Origin: Streptomyces umbrinus
GTDB lineage: Bacteria; Actinomycetota; Actinomycetes; Streptomycetales; Streptomycetaceae
Length of the DNA: 64,000 nucleotides
Reading direction: 5' to 3'
Assembly: GCF_030817415.1 (NCBI RefSeq)
Contig: NZ_JAUSZI010000002.1
Span: forward strand, 10,887,501-10,951,500
Shown here: positions 37,262 through 46,866 of the stretch, piece after piece
Layout of the letters: each line of letters begins with the position of its first letter
Position numbering within the stretch: the stretch's first letter is position 1
Translations under genes and position numbers: made by a program
Notes under the pieces: model-generated
What the model was told of the DNA's origin: nothing
Seen by the model: the letters and a program-made list of their open reading frames with translations, nothing else
Databases searched by the model: none

Positions 37262-38254
37262 ATGCGTACTCTCCCCCCACCTCTCCCCCCACGCTTCCGT
37301 CCGCGGAGACTCGTCGTTTCCACGGTCGCGGCAGCCGCTCTCGCCGTCACCACCGCCGTCGCTCTGCCGCAGTCCGCGGGTGCCGCCGAAACCTCCCCCA
37401 TCGGCTTCGGCGCCGGCACCACGGGCGGCGGCGGTGCGAGTGCCGTCACCGTCTCCACGCTCGCCGCGTTCAAGACGGCCGTCACCGGCAACACCGCCAA
37501 GGTCGTCCGGGTCAGCGGGCTGATCTCGCTCACCGGGCAGGTCGACATCGGGTCCAACACCACGGTTCTGGGCGTCGGTTCGGCGTCCGGGTTCACCGGC
37601 GGCGGGCTGCGGCTGAAAGAAGTGACGAACGTCGTCATCCGCAACCTCAACATCAGCAAGCCGCTCGCGCCCTCCGACGGCGTCACCGTGCAGAAGTCCA
37701 CGAAGGTCTGGATCGACCACAACTCCTTCTCGGCGGACCGCGACCACGACAAGGACTACTACGACGGTCTGCTCGACATCAATCACGGCTCCGACAACGT
37801 CACCGTGTCCTGGAACACCTTCAAGGACCATTTCAAGGGTTCGCTCGCCGGTCACAGCGACAACAACGCGAGCGAGGACACCGGTCACCTGAAGATCACG
37901 TACCACCACAACCACTTCAGCAACGTCTACTCGCGCATCCCCAGCCTGCGCTTCGGCACCGGGCACTTCTACGACAACTACGTCGAGGGTGCCGACACCG
38001 CCGTGCACTCACGCATGGGCGCCCAGATGCTCGTCGAGAACAACGTCTTCCGTACGACGAAGATCGCGGTCACGACGAACCGCAGCAGCGACGTGGACGG
38101 GTACGCCAACCTGCGCGGCAACGACCTCGGGGGAGCCGCCACCGAGATCTCCCGCACCGGCACCTTCACCAGTCCGCCGTACGGCTACTCCGCCGAGCCC
38201 GCCTCCTCCGTCGTCTCCTCGGTGACGAGTGGCGCGGGCGCCGGAAAGCTCTGA
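37262..38254 (+). CDS. Secreted pectate lyase, polysaccharide lyase family 1
   Basis: 330 residues from ATG 37262 (AAGGGA upstream; an ATG at 37205 would give a longer leader). The signal peptide ends near PQSAGAAE. The parallel beta-helix has the PL1 hallmarks VWIDHNSF, the Ca-binding aspartates in DGLLDINHGSDNVTVSWN, and YHHNHFSNVYSRIPSLRFG with the catalytic Arg. It cleaves polygalacturonate by beta-elimination outside the cell. The stop is 46 bp before the PL3 gene, so the two form an operon. Confidence 0.93.
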   Translation: MRTLPPPLPPRFRPRRLVVSTVAAAALAVTTAVALPQSAGAAETSPIGFGAGTTGGGGASAVTVSTLAAFKTAVTGNTAKVVRVSGLISLTGQVDIGSNTTVLGVGSASGFTGGGLRLKEVTNVVIRNLNISKPLAPSDGVTVQKSTKVWIDHNSFSADRDHDKDYYDGLLDINHGSDNVTVSWNTFKDHFKGSLAGHSDNNASEDTGHLKITYHHNHFSNVYSRIPSLRFGTGHFYDNYVEGADTAVHSRMGAQMLVENNVFRTTKIAVTTNRSSDVDGYANLRGNDLGGAATEISRTGTFTSPPYGYSAEPASSVVSSVTSGAGAGKL

Positions 38255-38300
38255 CCGATCCCGCAGACCGACCCCCACAACCGGAAGAAGGCACAGGGAC

Positions 38301-39083
38301 ATGACTTCTCCAGCGATCCCGCGCGCCCGTCGGCGCGCACTGACCGGCACCCTGGCCGCACTCGGCCTTTCGTCTGTCATGATCACGACAGTCGGAGCGC
38401 CGCCGGCGAGTGCCGCCACCTGGCCGACGCCGTCCAGCAGCCAGGGCGTGAGTTCGACCATCTCCGTCTCGGGTGTCAGGGACGGCGGCATGGTGCGGTA
38501 CTACGGCAGCGGAGATCTGGCCGGTGACGGCCAGGAGGAGGGGCAGGACCCGATCTTCAAGCTCGCCGCCGGCGCGACCCTCAAGAACGTCATCATCGGC
38601 GCGCCCGGCGCCGACGGCATCCACTGCGAGGGCAACTGCACCCTGCAGAACGTGTGGTGGGAGGACGTCGGCGAGGACGCCGCCACCTTCCGCGGCGGCT
38701 CGACGTACACCGTGACCGGCGGCGGCGCCAAGAAGGCGGCCGACAAGGTCTTCCAGCACAACGGGCCTGGCACCCTGAACATCTCCAACTTCGCCGTCAG
38801 CGAGTTCAAGACGCTGTACCGCTCCTGCGGCGACTGCTCCACGCAGTACACGCGCAAGGTGAACCTCAGCAACATCGAGGTGACCGGCACGGGATCCACC
38901 GCGCGGCTCGTCGGCATCAACGTCAATCGCAACGACGTGGCGACGCTTCGGGGCATCACGATCCTGAACGACTCCAGCCGGAAGGTCATCCCCTGCCAGA
39001 AGTACAACAACAACACCGCGGTCGGTACGGGCCCCGACAGCACCAACTGCCTGTACGCCGCCTCGGACATCACCTACAGGTAG
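38301..39083 (+). CDS. Secreted pectate lyase, polysaccharide lyase family 3
   Basis: 260 residues from ATG 38301. After a signal peptide (to about PPASAATWP) comes a compact beta-helix with GDLAGDGQEEGQDPIF, LKNVIIGAPGADGIHCEGNC, then NVWWEDVGEDAATF and AADKVFQHNGPGTL, which are PL3 (PelB/PelI-type) signatures with paired cysteines. It complements the PL1 enzyme in pectin breakdown. A very long hairpin follows at 39144-39204. Confidence 0.93.
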   Translation: MTSPAIPRARRRALTGTLAALGLSSVMITTVGAPPASAATWPTPSSSQGVSSTISVSGVRDGGMVRYYGSGDLAGDGQEEGQDPIFKLAAGATLKNVIIGAPGADGIHCEGNCTLQNVWWEDVGEDAATFRGGSTYTVTGGGAKKAADKVFQHNGPGTLNISNFAVSEFKTLYRSCGDCSTQYTRKVNLSNIEVTGTGSTARLVGINVNRNDVATLRGITILNDSSRKVIPCQKYNNNTAVGTGPDSTNCLYAASDITYR

Positions 39084-39143
39084 GCCGTGACGGGTGACTT
39101 GACCCAGGTGAGCCGATTCAGGTGAGCCGACACGGGTGAGCCA

Positions 39144-39204
39144 GGGCCCGACGGCTGGACGAACTTCCTTTACTCCCAAGGAGGTTCGCCCGGCCGTCGG
39201 GCCC
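39144..39204. terminator. Bidirectional terminator between PL3 and the FAD oxidoreductase
   Basis: GGGCCCGACGGC..CGAAC..CCT pairs with AAGG..GTTCG..GCCGTCGGGCCC, an interrupted stem of about 25 bp ending eight bases before the convergent gene's stop. Just upstream, GGTGAGCC occurs three times (39111-39142) with no obvious role. Confidence 0.8.
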
Positions 39205-39211
39205 AATGCCG

Positions 39212-40976
39212 TCAGCCGACGTCGAAGAGATTCGGCAGTCGCAGGAGGTAGCGGGTGCGGTCGTGGCGTTTGAGGGCCTCGAGTTCCGGGGCCCGGTACA
39301 GCGGGGTGACGGTGCATCGTTCGGCGGCCGAACCGACCCTGTCCAGAAGGGCGTTGACCGCCTGCCGGGCCGAAGTGTTGGCGCCTTCCATGGTGGCCAG
39401 GTCGATGGGCACGGCCACGTAGTCGCCGGACAGGAAGAGGTTGGGGATCTTCGTGGCCGACCGCGGACGGTGGTGGAAGGTCCCCGTCGGATGGATGAGC
39501 AATTGCTCCTCGTTGACCGGGTTCGGGGTGCCGAGTCCGTCCACGGCCGGGTCGAGGAACCAGGAATGCAGCACGGAGTCCTTGAGGACCGTACGGCCGG
39601 TGTCGTTGAGCGCCGCCTTCAACTGCGCCCACACCTCGCGCGCGACCTCGGCACGGGTGCACTGCTTGGCGGTCTTGCCGTACAGGATGCCCGGCCGGTC
39701 CCATTCGGAGACGTCCACGGACAGACAGTCCGCGACCGTGCCGTCGCCGAAGTCCTTGGGGAAGTCGTGGCCCGGCCAGTGCTGGGCCTGGGCGATCGCG
39801 GTCAGCGACCAGGGGGAGTCGATCAGGTCGAGGTGGCCGTGCAGGATCGGCGTACGTTCCGTCAGATAGAACTGGATGCCGGTCATCCAGTCCGTCTCCA
39901 GCCGGTCGCACTCGGCGAGTTGGGGGTCGGCGGCGCGTACGGCGGAGTTCCAGGTGCGGCGCGCGTGTTCGACCGCGCATGGCCGAGATGTAGTGGTCGG
40001 CGGTGACGGTCCGGCGGGCACCGCCCGGGTCCTCCATGACGGCCCCGGCGATCCGGCCCGCGTCCAGGGTCAGGTCCCGTACGGTCCAGCCGATGTTGAA
40101 CTCGACCCCGAGCGACTTCAGATACGTCACCCAGGGGTCGATCCACGCCTCGTTGGTGGGCGCGTTGAGGATCCGGTCCAACGGTCCGTCCGCGCCCCGC
40201 CCGAGGATGTTGAAGGCGAAGGCCTCCAACAGGGTGGCGACCGTCCGGGTGCTGGCCTCCTCCGCCTTGGTGGCCACGATGTTGCGGGTGATCCCGATGG
40301 CGAGGATCCGCTGGTAGTCGTACGACATCCGCCCGGCCCGTACGAACTCCCACCACGGCATCTGCTCCCAGACCTCGTCGCGGCGGTCGTCGCAGCTGGT
40401 GAGGAAGACGAGGAAGCGGTTGGCGAAGTAGAGGGCCTCGTGGAGGGGGAGGTTGAAGGCGGTGTCCAGGACCGAGGTGAGGGCGCGGCGGATCTCGTCG
40501 GGGGTGAGTTCGGCCGGGGTGTTGCCGGGCCAGGGGAGTGGGATCCGGATGTCCTCGCGACCGCCCGACCGGGCGAACAGCATCTCCTTGGGGGCGACGA
40601 GGTTGTCGTGAACACCGTTGGGGTTGCCGGGGAAGGGGATGCGCCGCATGGTGTCGGGCAGGTTGTGGTAGATGCCGGGGATGAAGCGGAAGCCGTGTTC
40701 CCCGGGCAGGGGCCCGCGGCCGCCCGTGGCGCTGTCCGGTACGTCCATGCTGCGGGCCTTGCCGCCCAGCGTCTTGCGCTCGTAGACCGTCACCCGAAAG
40801 CCGCGTTCGGCGAGTTCGTGCGCGGCCGTGAGACCGGCGACGCCACCGCCCAGTACGGCCACGGTCTGCGGGGCGGCGCTGTTCTGGGCCGCGGCCCGCT
40901 GGGGAGCCGCCAGAGCGACCCCGCCCCCGGCTGCCGCGGCCGTGCCCAGGAACCCTCTGCGCGTGGTACCGCCCAC
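39212..40976 (-). pseudogene. Tat-exported FAD-dependent oxidoreductase (HpnE/phytoene desaturase-like), frameshifted
   Basis: GTG 40976 (GGGGGAG upstream) opens a Tat signal (TTRRGFLGTAAAAGGGVALA). The FAD-binding motif VAVLGGGVAGLTAAHELAER and YERKTLGGKARS follow, as in the amine oxidase/hydroxysqualene dehydroxylase superfamily. The frame breaks at about 39974-39983, after TADHYISAM, and resumes as VEHARRTWNSAV to the end, which includes the closing FAD motif LFLSGDYVAVPIDLATMEGA. Repaired, it is about 587 residues. Exported members of this group are common in Streptomyces with unknown substrate. Convergent with pectate lyases; no functional tie is evident. Confidence 0.8.
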
Positions 40977-41595
40977 TGCTCCCCCTTACCGTCGGTAACT
41001 ATTGGCGCACGAGGATACGAGCGCCGCACCGATCTCGGAAGGCGACCGACGAAGCCTGCGTCACTTTGGCTTGATGCCGCATCACGTCGGCGGCATCGAG
41101 TACGAGCCCACGAGTCCTCGGCTGTCACCCTCGGCGGAATCACGGCGCTGGTCGGGCGGCTCCGATGCCTCCTGCTCTGGGCACGGGTGGGTGGTGGCCG
41201 CCGGTCCGTGTGACACGCTCAATGTGCTGCCCACCGACGCGGTCGGCGATTCGGCTTCGTCGCCATGTCTGTTGTGTGAGCGCCGCCTCCGACAAGGGGC
41301 TGGGCCGCTCGGCTGAGGGCGGCACCGGATGAGTGCCATGCGCGGGTGGCTGACGTCCACCGGCTGCGGTCACTGCTCGCAGATGAAACACCGTCAGCGG
41401 GGCAGTCGTCCCGTGGTGCGTCGGCCTCACTGAAGGAGCCTCACATGTCTCCGCGCTTCCGCAGGGCCAAGACCAGAGCGCCTCCGCGAATCGCCCGCGG
41501 ACCTCCATCAAACCTCGCGTCAACCCCGCTGTGAGCGGGACAAGTTCGGCCGTCACGCAGTGACTGCGGGACTCCGGAACTACCAAGGGACATTG
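40977..41595. other. About 620 bp without a convincing gene
   Basis: No frame here shows a ribosome-binding site plus family-like sequence. It contains the promoter of the minus-strand oxidoreductase and probably that of the membrane protein at 41596. Short open frames exist on both strands but look like chance products of high GC. Confidence 0.5.
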
Positions 41596-42417
41596 ATGGG
41601 GAATCTCAGAAGTCTCAGAAATCCCAGGGACGAAGAGGAACGGGCGCCCAAGCGCAAGGTGCTCGACCTGACTGTTGTGCAGGTAGTGGCGAGCGCCCTC
41701 GCCACTGTCGTGGGCGCGGTGCTGGCGTCCCTGCTGGGCGTGACCGGGACGATCATCGGCGCCGCTGTGGTCAGCACCAGCGCGACCACCGGCGCCGCGG
41801 TCTTCTCGCATGCGTTCCGACGGACGGGCGAGGGGATCCGTGGCCGGGTGCCGCCCGTAGGAGTGCCGAGGACGCCGGGCGAGGATCGGGAGGAACACCG
41901 CGCGGACGCCCGGGCGGCGTTCGCGTTACCGGCGGACGCCTCGGTCGCCGACGCGACAACGCCCCACACGCCCGCCGAAACGCCCTCCGAAGATGAGTCC
42001 GTCACCACCTATCGGGGTGGCTCGGTCCGGAAGTCCATCGGATGGAAGAAGTACGCCCTGGCGACGGGCCTGGTCTTCGCACTGGCGATGGTCACCGTGA
42101 CCGCGGTCGAGCTGATCATGGGCAAGCCGGTAGCGGCTGTCGTCAAGAACGAGCCGGGCAGGGGAACTTCGGTGGGCGGCGGCACGGCCGGTACCCCCGC
42201 TCCCGCCGACAGCGGCACACCCGCCCCGGACGCGTCGAGTAGCACGGCGCCGCAGAGGAGCATCTCTGCCTCGCCGGAAGAGAGTTCGGCGCCGGAGACC
42301 AGCCCTGGTCCCAACGCCAAGCCCAGTCCCAGCTCCAGTTCCAGCGCTTCGGTGTCGTCCGTGCCGTCCAGCGGCGGTGCCCTGAGCAGTTCCGACGCCA
42401 CGGCTGATGAGCGGTGA
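41596..42417 (+). CDS. Two-helix membrane protein with Ser/Pro-rich tail, unknown
   Basis: 273 residues from ATG 41596 (AAGGGA five bases upstream). A hydrophobic segment (VVQVVASALATVVGAVLASL) and a following Gly/Ala/Thr-rich stretch form the first membrane unit. A second helix (ALATGLVFALAMVTVTAVEL) lies at about 150-170, preceded by RKSIGWKKY. The C-terminal 95 residues are low-complexity Pro/Ser/Ala/Thr-rich and probably extracellular. No family is recognised, although related small proteins are frequent in streptomycetes. Confidence 0.7.
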   Translation: MGNLRSLRNPRDEEERAPKRKVLDLTVVQVVASALATVVGAVLASLLGVTGTIIGAAVVSTSATTGAAVFSHAFRRTGEGIRGRVPPVGVPRTPGEDREEHRADARAAFALPADASVADATTPHTPAETPSEDESVTTYRGGSVRKSIGWKKYALATGLVFALAMVTVTAVELIMGKPVAAVVKNEPGRGTSVGGGTAGTPAPADSGTPAPDASSSTAPQRSISASPEESSAPETSPGPNAKPSPSSSSSASVSSVPSSGGALSSSDATADER

Positions 42418-42583
42418 CGCGCCGGAGGGGCTGCCCTTCAACCTGGCTAGGCGCAGGCCGAGTTGGCAGGCGTCTTGCTGCGGGAAGAGGCGAAGCGTCT
42501 GGTTGGATGCAAGATCGCGTGAACTCCTACGCGGCAGTTGACAAGCGCGGCCGGTAGCAGCAGGCAGACGAAGGGTGGATCTC

Positions 42584-42823
42584 ATGGGAACGACGCGGGA
42601 CCGGTCGGTGGGGCACGACGACATCCAGGTCCCCCCGGGCCGGACCAGGTGGTGGGTGGTCGCCCTCATCCTGGGTCTGCCGGCCCTTCTCGTAGTTGGC
42701 TTCCTCGCCATGGTCGTGCTCTGGGTGCTCGCCGACGACTCGTCCGGGGCTGAGCAGCGACCTTCCAACGGGCTTCAGGTGAGCGTTGGAGGCGAATGGG
42801 GCGAAGGCGGATGGGCGGCCTGA
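42584..42823 (+). CDS. Small single-helix membrane protein, unknown
   Basis: 79 residues from ATG 42584, with GAAGGG eight bases before it; a GTG nine bases earlier is in frame. One strong helix (WWVVALILGLPALLVVGFLA plus MVVLWVL) sits between a charged N-terminus and a short polar tail ending WGEGGWAA. A hairpin with a T-rich tail follows. No family is recognised. Confidence 0.55.
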   Translation: MGTTRDRSVGHDDIQVPPGRTRWWVVALILGLPALLVVGFLAMVVLWVLADDSSGAEQRPSNGLQVSVGGEWGEGGWAA

Positions 42824-42893
42824 GCAGGACGACGGTTCGTGTCGGCCCCGTAAATGCTGAAGCGTCTCCTGTGCCGTGTCGGCATTCGATGCA

Positions 42894-42922
42894 GCGACTC
42901 CGGCGAAACACGCCGGGGTCGC
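42894..42922 (+). terminator. Hairpin with T-rich tail
   Basis: GCGACTCCGGCG pairs with CGCCGGGGTCGC around AAACA and is followed by TTCTTGT. It lies 70 bp after the small membrane protein and is a good intrinsic terminator. Confidence 0.7.
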
Positions 42923-43490
42923 TTCTTGTGGACGGCTGTGCGTGCGGGTGAACCACCGTGCATTCGATATTAATACGGTCAGTGCGGCTTTGAGTGTGCT
43001 CGCGCGACGTAGCAACCCGCGCTTTTCTTGGTCCTCCACGTGTCGAATATCTTGGCGCAGCAGCGCGACTCCGGCAGGCATATATTCCGCTGCGACTCGT
43101 CCACGCTTGCGCTGCGCGCAGGATCGCCAAACGGGTTCGCTCCTGGTGAAGCGCCTGAGGCGATTGACTTCGGTGGTCCCGCGCAGGGGTCTGCGCGATC
43201 TTCTTGTGGCGCCTGCCTGTTCCGTCGGCGGTGCTTGGCTGTCCCCCTTGGGCGAGGTCGCCCAGGGGTGAGTGTCCCTCTTGCCCGCAGGAGTGGGAAA
43301 TCGACGCCATCCGGCCCATTAAGCATTTCTATGTATTTCGCAATTTGCTCGCCGATTCCAACGTGGGGAACTCCGGAAAAGCGAAACCGGATTTCTCTCC
43401 TGCGTAATATGCCAGCGACAGGTATAGGCGATTCGGTGCGACCGAGAACCGCCGAGCAGGCGCCATCCCCTCACAGGAGTTGGACCCTCG
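42923..43490. other. AT-richer stretch of about 570 bp without a recognisable gene
   Basis: Base composition drops visibly (ATTCGATATTAATACGGTC, GGCATATATTCCGC, CATTTCTATGTATTTCG), unlike the neighbouring genes. No frame shows family-like protein. A second hairpin, CCCTTGGGCG-AGGT-CGCCCAGGGG, lies at 43246-43269. The last 150 bp probably hold the promoter of the ice-binding-like gene. Confidence 0.45.
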
Positions 43491-44814
43491 ATGACGCTGA
43501 ATATCCCTGACGCGCCCCTACGGCGCACCATGTCGGTGTGGATCGCCGCGGTCACGTCCGTGGCAATCGCCGCGGCCGTAATCGCGGCGACGCCGACACG
43601 CGCAAATGCCGCTGCCACCCCCGTGAATCTGGGCACGGCAGCCACTTACGGAGTGCTGGGTGGTGCGACGGTCACCAACACCGGCCCCACCGTGGTCAAC
43701 GGTCTCAACGTCGGCGTGAGCCCCGGTCCGGCCATCGTCGGGTTCGCCGCGTCCGACGGAGGGCCCGGCATCGTGACCCCGCCCGGGGCTCTGCACACTA
43801 CCGATGACCACGCGGGCCAAGCCAAGGAGGACCTGACCGCGGCGTACAACCAGGCCGGCGGGCAGACTCAGACGGACGCGGTGTACAACGCCCCCACGAG
43901 TTCGGTGGCCAGACGCTGACGAAGGGCCTCTACAAGGCGGCCAGCTCCGCAGCGATCACCGGCACACTCACCCTGGACGCCGAGGGTGACCCCAATGCCG
44001 TCTGGGTGTTCCAGATCGGTTCGACTCTGACGACGGCAGCCGAGAACAGCACGGTGAGCCTCGTCAACGGTGCCTCGCCGTGCAACGTGTACTGGCAGGT
44101 CGGCAGGTCGGCAGGTCGGCAGGTCGGCAGGTCGGCAGCTCGGCCACGCTCGGTCCCCACACCTCGTTCGTGGGCACCATCATGGCCGACGAATCGATCA
44201 CCGCCACCACGGGGGCGACCATCAACGGCCGGCTGCGGGCCGATGCGGGCCGATGCGGTAACGGGGCCGTGACGCTGGACTCCAACAGGATCTTCCAGGG
44301 GCCGTGCGGGACCGGCGGTACCACCGGTGGTCTGATCTCGGGCGGTGTGATCGCTGGTGCCACGAACGGTGGCACCTCGGGCAGCACCACGGTCGGCGTC
44401 ATCGGCGGTGTGCCGACGGGCGGCGGAACCGGCGGTGCCCTGGGCGGTCTTCTCGGCGGTGTCCTGACGTCCGGCGGAACCACTGGTGGCGCTCTGGGCG
44501 GCCTCGTCGCGGGCGCCACTTCGGGCGGTGCCCCAGGCGGCTCCACGGGTGGCGGCAACGGCGGCGCGACCGGTGGGAACGGCCACGACCATCATGGCGA
44601 GAAGCCCGGCAAGCCCGGTCACCACGACCACGGCGGGAAGCCCGATGATCACGGCAGGCCCGACGACCATGGCGATCACGGCGGGAAGCCCGACGAGTAC
44701 GGCAGGCCCGACGACCACGACGGTCACGGCGGCAAGCCCGACGATCACGGCAAGCCCGAGAATCACGAGGGACATGACGGCGATCACGGAGATCACGACC
44801 AGAAGGCTGCCTAG
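43491..44814 (+). pseudogene. Ice-binding-like (DUF3494) secreted protein, disrupted
   Basis: ATG 43491 begins a signal peptide (IAAAVIAATPTRANAAA) followed by the DUF3494 start (VNLGTAATYGVLGGATVTNT, GPTVVNGLNVGVSPG). One missing G after 43898 shifts the frame into GGQTLTKGLYKAASSAAITG and FQIGSTLTTAAENS. Then five copies of an 8-bp unit at 44096-44135 shift it again into SSATLGPHTSFVGTIMADES. The tail is a Gly-rich linker (GGTTGGLISGGVIAG) and an H/D/G/K/P repeat region (KPDDHGRPDDHGDHGGKP). DUF3494 beta-solenoids bind ice or act as adhesins. The 10-bp duplication GCGGGCCGAT at 44237-44256 adds further damage. Confidence 0.75.
44096..44143. repeat. 8-bp tandem repeat, five copies plus a variant
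   Basis: CAGGTCGG occurs five times exactly (44096-44135), followed by CAGCTCGG. Homology predicts a single CAGGTCGG-CAGCTCGG here (W-Q-V-G-S-S). Four extra copies add 32 bp, which accounts exactly for the frame change observed. Confidence 0.9.
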
Positions 44815-44911
44815 CTCCATGTGAGCGGGCAGGACGGGCGGCGCGCGGCGGATCGTCATCGATTCCGTCGCGCGCCGTCGGTCGAATCTCAGGAGAAGCG
44901 GAGAAGCCGGA

Positions 44912-45679
44912 ATGGAAAGGCCGGGTGGGGCCGTGCAAGGCGGCGTTGAAACGGTGTATGTCGACGAAGCGGACTGGCCCGGCGCCGGGCCGGCCCCGGA
45001 CAAGGGCGGAAGACCCGTCGCGTCCCAAGGGGTTTCGGGCCATCGGCCCCTCCCTGCGAAGGTCCTGAAGGCGGGCACGGGAGCCGCCGTGGTCCTCTGT
45101 CTGGCGATGTCCTTGGTCCATGTGCTCCTGGTGTTTCTGCACGTGGCACCCCCGAACCCCCTTTCTCAGCAGTACAGCCGCCAGGTCAACGCGTGGGTCT
45201 TCCCGCTGTTCGAACAGAACTGGCGGCTCTTCGCGCCGGATCCGGAATCGGTCAACCGGCAGATCTCGGCGAGGACCATGCACACCGCCCCGGACGGCAG
45301 TGTGCAGGTGAGTGACTGGTTTGATCTGACGGGCGTGGACAACTCCGCGGTGAGGCACCAGGCCTTTCCCAGTCATACGGCGCAGAACATGCTGCGGCGG
45401 GCCTGGAGTTCGTATCTCGAAACCCACGGCAGTGACGATCAGCCTCGCTCGCAGCGGGCGCTGATGATCCAGCAGTACCTGACCAACATCGCGGCGGATC
45501 GCATCTCCGGCCACCGTGGCGGCACCTTCGAATCCGTCCAGCTACGGGTGATGACCGTGCCCATCGCCGCGTCCGCCGCTCCTGCCGCAGCCGGCGGGCC
45601 CGGTTCGGCCACCGTCGCGCCGACGCCTGCCGATACGCGGTATCTGCCCTGGTGGAAGGTGGACTCCTATGGAAACTGA
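44912..45679 (+). CDS. DUF5819 family membrane-anchored protein
   Basis: 255 residues from ATG 44912. A cytoplasmic N-terminus, one strong helix (AAVVLCLAMSLVHVLLVFLH) and an extracytoplasmic domain with the DUF5819 core: PPNPLSQQYSRQVNAWVFPL, then FEQNWRLFAPDPESVNRQ and VQVSDWFDLT. The F-x-Q-N-W-x-x-F-A-P-x-P motif is the same one seen in SdpA of the Bacillus sdpABC toxin system. It overlaps the HTTM gene by 11 bp, so the pair is translationally coupled. Biological role in actinobacteria is not established. Confidence 0.85.
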   Translation: MERPGGAVQGGVETVYVDEADWPGAGPAPDKGGRPVASQGVSGHRPLPAKVLKAGTGAAVVLCLAMSLVHVLLVFLHVAPPNPLSQQYSRQVNAWVFPLFEQNWRLFAPDPESVNRQISARTMHTAPDGSVQVSDWFDLTGVDNSAVRHQAFPSHTAQNMLRRAWSSYLETHGSDDQPRSQRALMIQQYLTNIAADRISGHRGGTFESVQLRVMTVPIAASAAPAAAGGPGSATVAPTPADTRYLPWWKVDSYGN

Positions 45680-46799
45680 GCAGACACGCTCGCCGCGCGG
45701 GCGGATCCCTGATGGGGCGGACGCAGGCGTGCCGCGCCGCGCACCGTATCGGATCGGAGCGTGGCTCACCGTCCTGACCGAGCGGCCGGTCTCCCTCTAC
45801 GCCGCGGCGGTGCTGCGCATCGGCTACGGACTTCTCTATCTCGCCTTCCTGCTGCGTGAGTTTCCGCACCGCAACGAGATCTGGGGCCCCGGATCACCGT
45901 GGACCCCCGAGCTGGCCGGGCAACTCTTCGACCAGACGGGGTGGGCCAGCATCCTCAGGCTGTCCGACAGTCGGCCGTACTTCGAGGCCTGTTACGTCGC
46001 AGCCCTCCTCACGTCCGCCCTGTTCATGCTGGGCTGGCGGACCAGAGTGATGTCCGTACTCTTCGCGGTCATGGTCGCGTCCTTCCACGCCAGGGCGATC
46101 TTCATGACCGACGGAGGGGACAACCTCATCCTCCTCATGGCCATGTACCTCGTCCTCACCGCGTGCGGTCGACGCTGGTCCCTGGACGCGCGCAGGGCCA
46201 GGCTACGAGCCTCTGCGGGGAAGGCGAAGAGCGGCTCGGCGGGTATGAGCGCGGGCGAGCTCCGGCATCAACTGGGCCCATCCCTCCGGACGTTGACGGC
46301 GGTGCTCCACAACTGCGGCATGTTCGTCATCGCGGCCCAGGTCTGCTTCCTCTACGGGTCCGCGGGTCTCTACAAGGTGCAGGGCGGCACCTGGGGCAAC
46401 GGGACCGCCCTCCACTACGTCCTGAACCTCGACCCGTTCCGGCCCTGGCCCGAGCTCTCGCTCCTGGCCGACGAGCACGACGTACTGATCGCCATCGCCT
46501 GCTATCTGACGGTGCTGTTGCAGGTCGCGTTCCCGTTCGTCCTGTTCGGACGGCTCAAGTACCCGGTTCTGACCATGCTGTTGGGCATGCACCTGGGTAT
46601 CGCGGTGCTCATGGGACTTCCGCTCTTCTCCGGCGCGATGATCGTGGCGGACGCCGTGTTCCTGCCCGACGGCTTCTATCGGAGCCTGGGGCAGTTGTTT
46701 CGGCGGATCGGCCGGTCGGCCCATGTCGGGGAGGCGGGCGTCTCGCCCCGCGGAGAGTCGGCACTCGTCCCGCCGCAGCCCGCACCATCGGGCCACTGA
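45669..46799 (+). CDS. HTTM domain membrane protein (SdpB-like)
   Basis: 376 residues. Several helices and the horizontally transferred transmembrane (HTTM) pattern are visible: RIGYGLLYLAFLLREFPHRN, WASILRLSDSRPYFEACYVA, GGDNLILLMAMYLVLTACGR with the D-N motif, and YGSAGLYKVQGGTWGNGTAL. HTTM domains resemble vitamin K-dependent gamma-carboxylase, and SdpB, which matures the SdpC toxin with SdpA, is of this type. Start ATG 45669 overlaps the DUF5819 stop region. The enzymatic activity and substrate are unknown. Confidence 0.88.
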   Translation: METEQTRSPRGRIPDGADAGVPRRAPYRIGAWLTVLTERPVSLYAAAVLRIGYGLLYLAFLLREFPHRNEIWGPGSPWTPELAGQLFDQTGWASILRLSDSRPYFEACYVAALLTSALFMLGWRTRVMSVLFAVMVASFHARAIFMTDGGDNLILLMAMYLVLTACGRRWSLDARRARLRASAGKAKSGSAGMSAGELRHQLGPSLRTLTAVLHNCGMFVIAAQVCFLYGSAGLYKVQGGTWGNGTALHYVLNLDPFRPWPELSLLADEHDVLIAIACYLTVLLQVAFPFVLFGRLKYPVLTMLLGMHLGIAVLMGLPLFSGAMIVADAVFLPDGFYRSLGQLFRRIGRSAHVGEAGVSPRGESALVPPQPAPSGH

Positions 46800-46866
46800 G
46801 GCCCCTGTGGTCCGTACGGCGACAGCATGGGACTCGCTGCCGCCGACGGCGGAACTCCGAGCGCCA

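Noticed and set aside
39105..39142. Three GGTGAGCC repeats, considered as an iteron or attachment site
   Set aside because: Only three short imperfect copies beside a terminator, with no integrase or replication gene near.
44096..44143. 8-bp repeats as a mobile-element target duplication or CRISPR
   Set aside because: Contiguous copies without spacers or inserted element; simple slippage fits better.
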